Below, one piece after another: positions 13,701 to 28,700 of a stretch of DNA of 64,000 nt. Below the pieces are notes generated by a model. It worked only from the letters and a program-made list of their open reading frames with translations, searched no databases and had not been told where the DNA came from. The position numbers and the translations under genes are program-made. Position 1 is the first letter of the stretch, and each line of letters begins with the position of its first letter. Origin of the DNA: Colletes latitarsis (Eukaryota > Arthropoda > Insecta > Hymenoptera > Colletidae); the NCBI RefSeq assembly GCF_051014445.1, contig NC_135141.1:28047422-28111421 (forward strand), read 5' to 3'.

Positions 13701-16700
13701 TTTATATATGTATACATGACCAGTATGACTATGCATTATGAATATTAACTATGAATTGATCGTGCACGCTATATTTGTGGTTCTCAGGAACTGTGAAGTG
13801 GAACATTTTTTTAAATAAATTGTGAAATTATCATGCAGTGCATGGCAGTCGCACATTTTATTGATAATTTACAATTTAAAGCTTCATTTACGTATTCGGA
13901 AGTTGCATTGAAATGTTAATGTACGAAGAAATTATTTCGTAACGATTTTCTTTTTATTATTTACATAATCATCGTTTAATGCAACACGTTTTCCCAAAAA
14001 ATAAGAAGAAATATTCGAACTTCGATGGAGAATATTAAATTGTTTGTAACTCCTTCAACTTTGGAAACAAAAGTCTTGGGACAGAAGTCTTTAATATATA
14101 TTTAATATATAATAAATATATTATATGTATACATCTATTAATCTTGAGATCTATATACGTCTATTAAAATATATTAAGAGTCTGATAATTATTTATGGGC
14201 TTATCGAATATATAATTTATATATTGACGACCGCCAATTGGAATTACACAGTGAGTGCAACCTTTCGACGTTAAAAATTCTATCAAAAATAGTAATAGAG
14301 AAAATGGCGCTGTTATGCAAAGATTAATTACAAATTAAATCGTAAAACAAGAGGTTAAAACAGATCATCCGTTCAGATAAACCATCGCCATTTTTGTGCC
14401 ATCGAGCATGGTTTCGGGCTCGACAATTTCTTTTTTTTTTTTTTTAACGAAACTACGGATGTGTTTATTTATTTTGTATCTGCATGCTTTTACGCGTCGA
14501 GCACCGAACGAGCTTTACGTGTCTTTCCATTCGCTTTGATCGTCACGGAAGTGTTCCAGAGCCATCCTTAACATTTGTACAACCCTCGAAGCGCCATTTT
14601 ATTCTATGCAAATGAAGCCTATAACGGATCCCAATGAAAATACTCCGACGCTGAGAGAAAAATATATTAAGCAAATTAAATTTCACGACGAAAAATTCAC
14701 GACCCAATTTTCTCGAAACTGAGCACAAATCATCCGACGCAGCGTGTCATAAATAAACGATGCGCTATTATTTTGATCGATGAATAGCAATCGTGTGATA
14801 TAGGGGCCACGGGAGATAAATAAAACCGAGGTGGAGGCCACGAGCCAAAGATGATTGAGAAACACTGAATAACAATACCGCAAGTGAGGTGGATGTCCTG
14901 CCGCGATGTTGAAAACGATTACGTTATCTCGAAACGTAATAATTGTGGTCACATTGGACGTAGGAGTCCGGCGATGCTCCGCAAACGTATCCAGAATGAG
15001 TCACGGTTAGGTTAGGTTTGAACAGTGTGTTCAGTCGGTGACGAATACAAGGAAGGGTGGGGATCTATAGGGGCTCGACACCTCTCTAACTAATAAAAAA
15101 ATGTCTACGTGAATTTTAAACGTTTCGAGCGATCTTTTGCTCGCGGACGAACGTCGAATAATCGTTAAAACTTTGATATTTCTATTTCAATTGTTTCGGT
15201 TGAAAGGTAAATAGTAGCCTTTTTTTTTTTTTTTAATGTAGGGAACTTAATCAGTTTTTGCAGCTGCGTCGAGGTTTCCAGTGTCTACTGTTCATCTTTC
15301 TTTGTTTTTCTTTTCCGTCTTCCTCCGTCCATGTGTTCATCGCACGCTTTCGCCAGACGAAATCCGAGAACGGGGACGTTTTTATCGCGATCGCGGCTTT
15401 TCGAGCGATTCCATCAGACCGTTGCTTCTGTTCGAATTCGTTCGCGTCGAGCTCTTGGAAGTTTGCAATGCCAGCGAAAAAAAACGTCATAAATTTTAAT
15501 GGACGTTTTGTTGGTTCGTCGTGGTCTTCATATACATAAACATGCCAACATAAACTAGTTGACCGGTTAATTAACCAAAGTATATTTGTACCTCCTTAAC
15601 CTCTCTAACCTCTTTAATCTCTTTAACCTCGTCGGTGAAGTGAATCATTTTCTTTAAAACGAACAAAGACTGAAACTATTATAATAAGCAATATTCATTC
15701 GCGATTGCATCGTTAACCTTCACATTGTAATATTTAGAATAATTTCAAATTACGCGTATAGGTGTTTTCGAAGGTTTTAAGTTCACATTCTTCGAAATAT
15801 CAAGATCGTGATGTTTTGTTAAGTAGATCTGATTATTCTTACTGACACCGTATCGCAATTGATCTTAAATGAATATTGATGACTATAATATGACCTCGAG
15901 ATGACTTAAGTGTAAACAAGTTTGCTAAAATTAATTTGATATTAAACAAATTGATTTTCCAACGATTCGTACGATTATCGACTAAACGTCTCTTTCCACG
16001 ACTGTCGTCTGTTTATAAATTACATTATTGTTTACACGCTATCTTTTATTTGCGATTGTAGCTCCGCTGTTACCAACCTTTGACGACACAATAACGCGTA
16101 AAAGTTCAAAGTTTCCATGCAGTAGCTTGTATAATCAATTTTTGGTACTAACAGTAACGTTGCGTTACGGCCATGATGCTTTCGTGTGCACAAAATGAGG
16201 ATAAAGCGTGCTTGAATTAAAAGGCGAAATAAAGGTCAACTCAACTTAATTAGAATTTTTGTTTCGATGGTATAATGACAGTATTACGTTAATGCTTTTA
16301 TCGTTACACCATTGTATGCAGTATAAAATGAAAATCCCTAACCTAACCTAACTCAATTAGAATTTTTGTTTCGATGGTATAACAGTAGTAATATGTCAAT
16401 GCTTTTATTGTTACACAGTTACATGCAGTATAAAATGAAATGTCGAGTAAAGAAATAATACGTAGAAGGGTAAATACACGTTTAGGTTAGGAAAGTTTAT
16501 CAGCGTAAACATATAAGCTTAGTATTTGTATTTTTAATGCTGTTTTTAAGACTTGTGTCATTTTTATTTGCAGATACAGTGCTGGTGCAACAAGTGGACT
16601 TTTTAGAGACCATTTTAGAAGAAACGTCGGACGATCTGCAAAGCGACTCTGAACGCAGTGGTACCACCTACTGGGTCGGTTCGGATTCGGAAACCGAAAG

Positions 16701-19700
16701 CGTGATACACATACGAGCGAAGCAGAGATCGGGAGGTGAGATCATAATTAAAAAGTATTTATTTCGTTAAGCATAAAACTTGAAATGATATTTATAATTG
16801 CTGTTTGAAAATGAAAATTATAAACATTCTTTGAAACGAGGTCTATTCCTTTCTTTCTGTTGGCTTTTACGAGCAATAACGAATTCCGTTTATATATAAT
16901 TAACCGTCTAGATTGTTACGTGCCTCGAACACTATAACAATAGGTCTAAAATTAACGAAGCTCTTGGACTAGACCGTCGATTGTCCATTTGGCAACAATT
17001 CCGAACATGGGCTGTGTGCCACGCTGTTAATTACGTTACAAAGAGTACGAAACGATTTTGCACTTAGGATGATATTTTCCTGCGAGATCTTCTGGCGAAA
17101 ATTAACTCTGTTATTTAGCTAGAGAGACTTGTAGTTTGTTTTGGTCAATTAGCAACGCGAAATACAGTTATTGCATACGTAAACAAGACCTAAAATGGTA
17201 ATTCATTCGTTAGTACGAATTCTGGGCATAGGATCCATTATTTTTAATAAAAATTAGAGGATTAAATTTATTCGCGTTTGATAATTCACGAAAGAAGTTA
17301 AAGGGGAAATTTTTTTTATTTTATACACGCTGCTGGTAAATATTTTTTTTTTTTTTTATTATTTAAAGAGAAACGTGTTACGTCGAAGTTACTGTAAAAC
17401 GTATGACATTAAAGACGTTAAGGTGAGCGGTATTTTGTCTCGGAATGCATCTTGTGAAACCTCATTCTCGCTTCACAGGAAACTCGTGGCAGTGAGCATT
17501 GTGGACGCCGCGGTCTACTTTCTCCTTTAAGTTGATCCTTCGATTCATTGACTTTTGTAAAAATGAAATCTGACAATTTCTCGTTCGTTCTTTCTAGGCT
17601 TACGTCTGACTTAGAATAGCAATGATAAAAAAAGGTGAAAAGGTAGTTATTTTGTACGTTGTTTAACTTTTACAATTTGCCATACTGTGTGTAGTAAATT
17701 GTTTTATCTGAAGAAACAAGGTTACATCATTCTGTTATTAATAATAAAGCATTTTGTAAAAATAGACACTATCGCTGTGCACGATGCTTAGATAAATAGT
17801 TATTTAACGCGTGATATCGTTCTGTTCCGTGCTGTGCTATAGTCTATCAGCAGTTGCGATTAGATAAGTCAGCTTAACATCGTATAAAGTGAAAGGATGA
17901 GCCATATCCGTCCTGAGATCAAACCTTTATGAACTTTCTAAGTATTCTCGTAAAACTATACTGCTGAAGACTAGTGTAAACACTTCGGAGGTTCAAGGTG
18001 AGTAGAAAAAACTTCCAAACCGTGGTCGTTCGTTTTCGGAACCACTCTTCGTTCGTGGAATACCACCGTAGATATTTACAAGCTTATCGAGACGATAATT
18101 ATTTATATTTATAGTTGATCATTATAAATTCATTATTTTATAGTCTACGTTTGCAACCAGCAAATGTAGATATACAGGGTGTTCGGTCACACCTGGGAAA
18201 AATTTTAATGGGGGATTCTAGAGGCCAAAATAAGACGAAAATCAAGAATACCAATTTGTTGATGAAGGCTTCGTTAAACAGTTATTAACGTTTGAAGTTT
18301 CGACTGTACTGAATTTTTTTCTCGAAAATGCGCAAGATTTCGGGGTTATGTCTGTTGACCAAAAATTATTGTAATTGACCCCCACAATCGGAAATAATTT
18401 TTTTAGAACGATTTGAAATTTTTTAATTTTGTCGAAAAATTTCTCACCTTCTCGAATTTTTTTCTCGAAAATGCGCAGGATTTCGAGGGTATGTCTATTA
18501 ACCAAAAATGATTGTATTTGACCCCCGCAACGAAAAATAATTTTTTCAGAACGATTCGAAATTTTTTTTTTTCGCCGAAAAATTAAGGCACCCTGTCGAT
18601 TTTTCTCAAAAATTCCTTTTTCATTTTTAGTAATTTTATTTGATACCCTACAGAAAAGTTGTCTAATACTTTTTTGTAGGTACCCATGAGCTCTACTTCA
18701 GAAAAAAGTTTCATTGAAATATATTCACAATTGTAGGAGTTATGGCTGTTTGAACATTGGACCATTTTTATGGGGTTTTTCTCATTTTGCGGGGTCAAGG
18801 CCCAACTTTTCGAATATTTTTGCAATTTGTACATATTCTTCACCAAAATACGCGTAGTTTGTTTTTTTAAACATTAAAATCGTTCAATCCGTTCAGAAGT
18901 TATGACGTTTTAAAGATTCGCATGAAAATTCGGGCAGACATTTCTGGCCAAAAATTATATTTTCAGTAAACAATTTTTTTCTCGAAAATACGTAGGATTT
19001 CGGGGTTATGTCTATCGACCAAAAATAATTATAATCGACCCCTGCAACCGAAAATAATTTTTTTAGAACGATATGAAATTTTTTAATTTTGTTGAAAAAT
19101 TTCACACCTTCTCGAATTTTTTTCTTGAAAATGGGTAAGATTTCGAGGGTATGTCTAATGACCAAAAATGCTTGCAATTGCCCCCTGTGACTAAATATAA
19201 TTTTTTTAGTATGATTTGAAATTTTTGAATTTAATTGTTAATAACTTTTTAACGAAGCCTCCATCAACAAATTGGTATTCTTGATTTTCGTCTCATTTTG
19301 GCCTCTAGAATCCCCCATAACAGAGGTGGACGAACAACACCCTGTATAATAGAATTACGTCATTGTACTAAATTTGTTTTATTTCATCGCGTATATTGCA
19401 TATCTAAACAAGAACTTCAACTAATATTTATAAACTTTTTATCATGTTAATGTTATTGGTAGTGCTACAAAATGACTGAAACGTTGTGTTGAAAATAACC
19501 TATACTTGCGAATGCTATTGTATTTATTAACAAAATTACATTACAAATAACAAAAGATCTTAGTCACAAATACTAAGATTTGTAAATTTTATGTTATAAG
19601 AATTGCATACTGTAATTTTTACGTTGAATAAGTATTTTATTGTGGATTAGAGAAGAGCAGAACGGTATAAGTGTATTTTCTGGAAGTTCCCAATAGATGT

Positions 19701-22700
19701 CGCTGTCGTACTGTTTTCCTAGAAAATATAAACTATTCCGCGTTGCACAGTTTGGGATCATCTGCTCAAAGAGGTTAAGTATTTTATTAAAAGTGCATTT
19801 ACTCGTCGAATGTAGTGTTACTAATATTTCATATCACTGTATATGACAATTAATTAATTATTATCTCTCTATACGTATCGTGTCGAATATATTAATTTCC
19901 TTTACACGCGAAATGTAGTCTGAAATTATTTTCACAAAATATCGCATGAACACTCATTCTTGACCACGGTGTAATAACAAGACGACTAGTTGTGCAAGCA
20001 CGATAAATTATCGTACAAATAAAAACCAGCTTTGCAATATCGAAACACTACAAAATATCTGATACGTTGGAAAAATACGATATTGAGATTTATAGTACTT
20101 CATAGTACAGATAAGTCGTTTCCGCGATCAAAGAATAATTTTGCTTTTCATAGTTGCAACCGCGGTTGGGTAACATTTAATTTGTGTAATAAATAACCAA
20201 CGAAGCGTACAGCAATTTATTCGTGAGTTTTATCTCGTCGAACAGTTAAATTTGTATCTGTTGCTGTAACATTTTTTATTTTTATTCAACGAGCTCGGGA
20301 TGCACGGTAGATTATCTTTCATTCGTCGTTCGAAATTTCTATCCAGATGAAAATTTCGCCCGTTTCCATTGCAGCCGTATCGGTCACGTAGCGAGCGAAG
20401 ATTCCTTCGAGTATGCGATCGTTGCAACGTGCGAGTATGTTTGGTTGCTGTCCGCCAGGCGGCGATCCTTCATCTTAAGTGCATTCTCTTTTTCTGGCGA
20501 TCGTTCGTTAAGGCTGAAAACGATTCCAATCGACGTGCCTGCAGTTGGTACGTGAATTGCTAGCGAGCTGTTCTTGCTGACGAGCCAACTCGAAGATTTT
20601 AGTAACATTTCAGTAGAACGGTCGAGCCATAACGGTAATGCATGTTCTAGTAATAAATTAAAGATGAATCTGTAGCCTCAAAAGCATAATTTAGATGTTT
20701 ATTGAATGTAAACGTGGCGTCTCAGGTCTCAGGTTTTAGGTTAGGACCAAATGTGAGAGAAATATTATATAGAAAGCCACTTTTACTTCCGAAGAATGAT
20801 ATTTTTAAAATGTTCATTTCAGTTATAATTTTTCTTCAATTTGATTAATTCCTCCACTTTCCGTAGTTGATGGATTTTTAGAAGCAATACTAATTTAGTA
20901 ATTATCGCGGTCTGCTCGATGGAGGAATATGGAAATTCGATCGTTTCGATTGTATACTTTTACTTCGAGATGAATTTAAACCACTTATCACGGTAATTAG
21001 ACAGCAACCACATCCTAGGTTATTAATCCTTTGTGGTTAGCATGTATACTAGTATTCTCTTCCCACGAGTACCGCTAGTCGTTTTAATGAAACTTCTTTT
21101 TCTAGTCTAATTGAGAATTAAACAGCTTTGGAGAGGAAAGTAATATGTATTTGGATTTTTAGAGCACGTATATTTACGTTCCGTGAGAATTGATTGAAAT
21201 TTTTCCCCGACAGTTTCGACCTCTATTCTTAGTCCTCTTCGGAAACATTTGATTTTAGGTTAGGTGATCGCGTTTAGTTTTCTTTTTTTAGATAAAATCT
21301 GCCGGATAAAAGAGTTTTCAAATTACAATTTCTACCAGAAGGCAATTTATTTTTAATTGCTACGAATACAACATTTTCTAACTAACAATTTCATTTAAAA
21401 AAAAACTATACACGTGATCGCGTAATCTGAAACTAGAAGTTCTTGAAGAACCTACTTAAAAATAGAGATCGATACGTCGGAGATTAAATTAGTTCTCACG
21501 ATTTCTTTCTTGAATTCAGAAACTATGAAACTAACATATGTAAATTTAATTATTCGTAACGAACTTTTGACTTAATTTATCAATTATGTTTAAAACAAAG
21601 GAAATTCATTGGTTTAATACATGGATAGAGGAAATTTGATATTTTTGAAAAATGATTAATTTTATAATGGGTAATTAGAAAGATCCATCCAACTGTATTT
21701 AATAGCTTTAATAATGGAAAGTAGTGTCAGGTTTAGAAATTAAGTTCTCGTGCAGTTAAATGCCACAAGCCGTTTCCTTGTATTTTGTTGTAATGTTTAT
21801 CATAACATTAATAAGATTATTACGTCAGTCGAAGACTGTAAACAGGCGTAATTCTTTTTTCATTCAGCATTGGAAACGTCTGATTATATCTCTGTAGTAC
21901 AATTGTACGCAGGAGTCTCTTCCGTTGCATCTAATATTAGATCACCTTCAACGTGATTCATATAGAATTACCATGGACTAGCCGTTGGATTCCACGTGCA
22001 TGTGATCATGCAAAAATAAACCGATAGGGCATTGCGTCGCGGTGTAAATTCAATTGCTTCTGTTCGACACGCAAAGAATTCCAAGCCTGTCGGTAATTTA
22101 ATCGCTATTTACAGACGACCAATAATACCATCCATTACGTAAAATTATAAATTAATAACTATTTCCACGGTCGATCCGCATAAATAAATACACGGTTTCC
22201 CTTCAAAAAGAATCGCATCCCTTTTCGTCTAAAATTTGTTCCCTTGCAAAATTCAAAATACAGGATGTTCGGCCACACCTGGGAAAAATTTTAATGGGAG
22301 ATTCTAGAGGCCAAAATAAGACGAAAATCAAGAATACTAATTTGTTGATGGAAGCTTCGTTTAAAAGTTATTAACGTTCAAAGTTTCGGCTGTAGAACGG
22401 CAATTTGCCCACCTTCTCGAATTTTTTTCTAGAAACTGAGTAGGATTTCGGGGGTAGGTCTATTCACCAAAAGTTATTGTAATCGACCCCTGCAACTGAA
22501 TATAATTTTTCCAGAACGATTTGAAATTTTTTAATTTTGTCGAAAAGTTTCACACATTCTCGAATTTTTTTCTAGAAACTGAGTAGGATTTCGGGGGTAG
22601 GTCTATTCACCAAAAGTTATTGTAATCGACCCCCGCAACCGAAAATAATTTTTCCAGAACGATTTGAAATTTTTTAATTATGTCGAAAAATTTCACACCT

Positions 22701-25700
22701 CGAATTTTTTTCTAGAAAATAGATAGGATTTTGGGGGTATGTGTATTGACCAAAAGTGATTGCGATTGGTCCCCGCAAATGACAGTAATTTTTTTGGAAC
22801 GATTTAAAATTTTTTAATTTCGTCTAAAAATTTCGCACCTTCTCGAATTTATTTCTCGAAAATGAGTAGGATTTCGGGAATATGTGTATTCATCAAAAAT
22901 GATTGTAACTGACCCCCGTAACCGAAAATAATTTTTTTAGAATGATCCGAAACTTTTTAATTTCGTCGAAAAATTTGTCTACCTTTCGGAATTTTTTTCT
23001 CGAAAATGAGTAGGATTTCGGGAATATGTATATTCACCAAAAATGATTGCAATTGACCCCCTCAAACGAAAATAATTTTTTTAGAATGATTCGAAACTTT
23101 TTAATTTCGTCGAAAAATTTGTCTACCTTTCGGAATTTTTTTCTCGAAAATGAGTAGGATTTCGGGAATATGTATATTCACCAAAAATGATTGCAATTGA
23201 CCCCCGCAACCGAAAATAATTTTTTTAGAATGATTCGAAACAATTAATTTCGTCGAAAAATTTGTCTACCTTTCGGAATTTTTTTCTCGAAAATGAGTAG
23301 GATTTCGGGAATATGTACATTCACCAAAAATGATTGTAAGCGACCCCCGCAACCGAAAATAATTTTTCCAGAACGATTTGAAATTTTTTAATTATGTCGA
23401 AAAATTTCACACCTCGAATTTTTTTCTAGAAAATAGATAGGATTTTGGGGGTATGTGTATTGACCAAAAGTGATTGCGATTGGTCCCCGCAAATGACAGT
23501 AATTTTTTTGGAACGATTTAAAATTTTTTAATTTCGTCTAAAAATTTCGCACTTTCTCGAATTTATTTCTCGAAACTGGTCAGAATTTCGAGGATATGTC
23601 TATTCACCAAAAATGATTGTAATCGACCCCCGCAACCGAAAATAATTTTTCCAGCACAATTTGAAATATTTTAATTTAATTGTTAATAACTTTTCAACGA
23701 AGCCTCCATCAACAAACTAGTATCCTTGATTTTCCTCTTATTTTGGCCTCCAGAACCCCCCATTAAGATTTTTCCCAGGTACGACCGAACACCCTGTATA
23801 ACTCGTCCCGCGATGCACAATGCATCGTTTCGTTCCGCTGCCCAAAGTAATCACAGACTCGTAATAATACTTTGGGGAAACTTTGGCGCAACGGAATTAC
23901 GAAGCAGTCACCGAATAAAAGTTTCCCCAATGTACAGCCACGGGCGCGGGACGTGTCGCGTCGTTGCGTTGGAAACTCGCCGCGGGGTCGCGTCGTTTGA
24001 GGATCGCCCGGTTGCGGCCCAGTTTCCAAAGTCCAGCCACGAAAGTGGGTCTTCGACTGAAGGTGGAGGGGGAGGGGGCCAGCCAATACTCGACGTTCGC
24101 ACACCCGCTACCAGTTTTACGCGTCTCCTGCCCCCTCCCCCCACTGCGGCCAGTCAGGAAGCCACGGTTCATTCAACCGGAAGCGACGCTTACGGCGTTA
24201 TGCGGTCACCGGTCGCCGGCTTCGTGACCGTCGTGTGACACGTGATCGACGACACGAGCCGCGATAACGCCTCTCAATCGGAATGACACGTTTCAGCGTG
24301 ACCCTATCGATCACGACATTATCGTGTATTTGCCTCCTTGATGCTTTCCACTCGCGTTTCGCTCTAATTTTAGTTTTGTCTCGACCTCAGCCGGATTCTG
24401 CGAACACTTTTAACGTCGCCGTTGCGTTAGGGTTGTCTCCACCACATCTTTGCAATTAGGCCGCATCCTCGAACGGTCTCGAACCTTCGAAGAAGGTGTT
24501 CCATTTAAGAGAACGCGAGTTTAGTATCGTTAATCTACTCTATACTTTAATAATTCTCTCGTTTATAGGAAACGTAAAAAAATAGTTCCTCCATTTTGCA
24601 ATATACGCACTAGACTCAGACGAAATTGTATTTAGCCGCAATTCTGTTAAAAACGAGTACAGAGTACGGGTTTGCTTCGCGAATAATTAAACGTTGCAGC
24701 CTATAACTCATCCGCTACGAGATGCCTGCAGTGTCTGCAGTGCCCCCGCGTTGGTTTTGTTTCCTCTCTCGCAATATTTTGCGGCGGAATGGTCCAATTT
24801 CGATGTTCAGTGTTTGCATGATAAATAATAAAGACCTCGTTTCGTCGCGGAATGTCGCGAGTGGCGAGGTAAGCTGCGATTTCTACGATGAGATCATCTC
24901 TTGACATCATTTTTGGAACGATCCTCCACAGCGTTCGAACTTCCGTTGTTTCGCGCCTCTTTAACGAGAGGTGATGCTCATTTTGGCTTTCATGAAAATT
25001 CTTAAGCAGCCGCTTAAATGTAACCACAAATTTTTATTTCTTAGTTATTCGTTATTCGGACTTAAGGAACAATCTACTTTCTCGATAGTCCGTAAGTAAC
25101 GTTTCTTTCAATTTGTCGACAAGATGAGAGGCTGGACGGGAGCGGCAGCGAGTGTAATTCCGTGGTGCCGAAGAAGAGACGTCGCAGAAACAATGGGACC
25201 AGCGATCGGGACCATCAAGTGACCTTCGACGATTACCCGGCCTCGCCCAGGTCCTCGAGATCGTCCGCGTCGTCTAGATCGAGCTCTCTGCTGCAGTTTG
25301 AATCGTTGGAGAGGACCTGCGCCACCCTATCGCCCTCCAGCTACAGCTTCGACTCGCTGGAATACTCGAATCGATCCAACGCGTCCCATCCAGAGAACAC
25401 ATCGCCCGACAGTCTCGAGCAGGACTACGACAGAGTTCTTCCCAACGGTTTTGGAAACGTTGATCACTTCTCCAGGATCAGGCCCTATCGGAGCTTCGAG
25501 AGCCTGGACACCTGCCAGAAGGACGACGAGTTCGGGCACACCAACCTGACCAATGGTTTCGCACCTTTGTACCTGAAACGTAACTCGGACCTGTCGAGGA
25601 TACGAAGCAACGGGCATCGTCCAAGGTAAACGTCTGTTTAGCCTAACATTTTCACTGTAGCGTTTCGCGGTACCGTTTAACTCGTCACCAAGTCTTATTT

Positions 25701-28700
25701 GCAACGCGCGACAACTGTGATCTTTGGCACACGCTGGGCTAGAGCAGTGTTTCTCAAACTCGATCTCGTCTTGGACCACAAAAAAAAAAATTTGTTTATA
25801 TTTATCGATCTAGATTGTAACTGTAGAATGACGAGGCTGTGTTCCACGCAGAGGCTACGGCGACGCCATGTTGGACGCTAGTGATTTTTCGCGGTAAATT
25901 ACTACGCGCTGTGCGGTCCACAAGTTTTACGAAATTGTTTCCTTAGAAAGGTGCCAGTAACAATATTCTTCTTTATTTTTTCATGTGCTACAAATTCCTT
26001 CGCGGGAATTGTCAAACTGGATAATATCTACTCGATCAGTTTTTTCTTATTGTACGGTTGCATAATTAATAATGCATAATTCGTTTGTTATTATTCGTTC
26101 TTGGACTTATTTTTGCATTTCCCAAGATGGTCTCGAAGTAGAGGCTTGATTAAGACTGTCAAATTTAATACGATCCCCAAGGTAGTTGCATGACCGAGTA
26201 ACGAAAACGAGATCAGGCCGTTACACTATCGTTTAGGTCAATCTTTCCCAATGGGATGCCTCCATATATTCTTAGTGCCAATTAAAAAATTTATCATCGT
26301 CTTTTCTGCCATGCAAATCTGCATTTTTTCTCTTTTTTTGTGGGGTGGCACAAATTAGATTGAGGAACACTGATTCGAGTCTTTATCTTGCAGTTAGCTA
26401 GCTTCTGCCATTTTTAAGTAATATTATCAAACAGATATACCATAAAAGACTGACAAGGATCGTGAGATTTACTCGTGATTCTTAATTCTTTATCGAGAGT
26501 AAAAGTTATCCAATTCTGCCGCTAGGGGTGCCCCTATCACAGTCGTACAAACGCTGACTTCCGAACTTTCTTAATTAAAATGAAAATTCCAAAGGACGAA
26601 CAATGGAACGACCTACCCGATTTCTTTTTTATCTTGATTTTAGAAATTTTCTTTTCGTTCTAACATCGCGCAAAAGACAAATGGCATTTCGCGATGTTCG
26701 AACGGAGGTCTACGAGTTTCCTTGGCAACGACTCTCAGAATTAAAGCTTGCTACATGACCCTCGTATTTTGGCCAAGTTACCGCAATCGCGACCCTGAAT
26801 AGACCTCCTTGACTTTTACTTTTCATTTTAAGAAGATCCGAAATTACCCTTGCAAACGTGCTCGCAATTGGTTTACTCTTCTCCCCATAACAACGTTGCG
26901 TATACTTATTGAAATCAAACGATCAATCTTAACTTTCATTAACAGTTTAAAGCCGTTGGTGTTTCTTGCTAATTGCCTTATTAGCTCCACGTATAACACG
27001 TTGACTGCCAGACCAAATTCCTCAAATTAAAAAGGAAATTAAATTTTGTTTATAGACTACTGGAAGCTAGCATACCCATCATTTATTATCGAATTTATAA
27101 TTTCATAGACTCTGACATCTGATCTTGAGAATTAACTTTTTTAACCCCTTGGTTGAAAAGTCGCGTCACCCATGTGTGGTGTGTTAAACTCATTTAGATC
27201 TGCCACATGGTACGAAACCTAGTCGAGAAATCCAACAGAAATGAAAAGTTTTCGTTTCCCCAATATCGTTCCCTTTGCTGTATTCCGACGATTTGTTTCG
27301 CGCGAACCAGGGACTTTTGGCACGACGACGAAGAGTACGAGGACGACGACGAGGAGGAGGACTTCGACGAGGAGGATCGCGGCTCGAAGGAGAATCGCGC
27401 GTGCTCGGAGATCGAGGATCGACTGATGGTGTTCGGTGATCCGGCTTTCAACTACGCGACGTCCGTGGACTACAGAAACACGATCGATTTGCGCGAGATC
27501 GGCGTCGAGACGAAGAGGGACGCGCTGTTGGATCTGAAGTCTGGCCAGGCGGCCGTGTCGAGTTCCTTTCGTCTGCTGCAGACCAGGTTAAATATAGCCG
27601 GTGGCATGGCGCACAGTCGCAACAACATGGTTCCCGATCATCAGCAGCATCATCATCATCACCATCATCATCAACAGCAGCAGCAGCACCAGGAGCACCA
27701 GTACCAGCAGCACCAACAGCACTACGAGCACCACGAGCCGCGGCAGCACCAGCAGCATCAGCTTCAAGGGTGGAGCAAGGAGGAGTGCTTTAATTTTAGA
27801 TTCACGGATAAATCTCAAAGCGCGCCCAGTCTGCCTAGCAGCATCGACGAGTCCGCACACGGTCCAAGCACGTTCGCGGGCCACACGTCCTCAAGGGCAA
27901 CCTCGTTCGTCTCCACCTCGAATCTGTTCGAGAATTACACGAGGGTAGCGAGCGTGCCCGTAGACCTGAACCTTTGCGGATTTTCCACGTCGTGCGATGA
28001 TACGCGGTACCAGGAACTGAGCCCGCGCGATCACGAAATGGCGGATGTTACGAACGTTCACGAGAAGAAGCTTACGGACGGCCACAGGGAGGAGGACGAG
28101 GCGGGACAGCCGAAGAACTCGTTGACGAGCTCGGTGAGAACACAGGCGCCGCAGAGCGTGATGGTGGACGGGAAGATGGATCGCGAGTCGATCGAGGGTA
28201 ACGGTAAGAACGAGGGGGAGTGCGCGGGCGATCGCTGCGCGAACCCGCGGGAGAGGATGCAGGTCACGTCGACGGTGAAGACACAGGATCGCGGGAACTG
28301 CGTGCTGGACATGGCCATAGCCATGGAGAACGACATGGTGGACGAGGCGATCAAGCAGCTGAAACGGGAGGTCGAGGAGGCCACCGCCGTGTCGAATGGT
28401 AAACACGCGATGGACGGCGCGCAGAGGAGCCTGTCCGGCAGACAGCGACCGCACAGGGTGAAGAACAACGCCAGTTACGAGCTGGCGCAGCAGTTCGAGA
28501 TCGACGAGAGAAGCTTCCGGTCGAACAGATACCGCAAGGAGATCGCCATCGACGACGAGGCGGGCACCAAGTCGCCGAAGAGCAACTTTGGCGGACGTAA
28601 ACGGGTATCGAACAACGCCAGCTACGAGCTGGCTCAGCAGTGCGATTACATAAACGCTCTGCAGTCGTCCAGGGGCGCGTTCCAGAGGATGGACGCCTGC

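Larger units (their letters stand above)
16736..25123. other. Intron 2 of the large gene
   Basis: AT-rich noncoding DNA with repeat copies D (18172-19348) and E (22259-23800). Just after copy E, bases 23800-24300 become GC-rich with open frames up to 170 codons. These are not convincing as genes, but the stretch could be an alternative promoter or 5' exon. Nothing else was identified. Confidence 0.55.

Noticed and set aside
23726..24238. 170-codon + frame at the edge of copy E
   Set aside because: Its first part is the transposon end itself, and the rest is low-complexity Gly/Pro/Ser from a GC-rich island.
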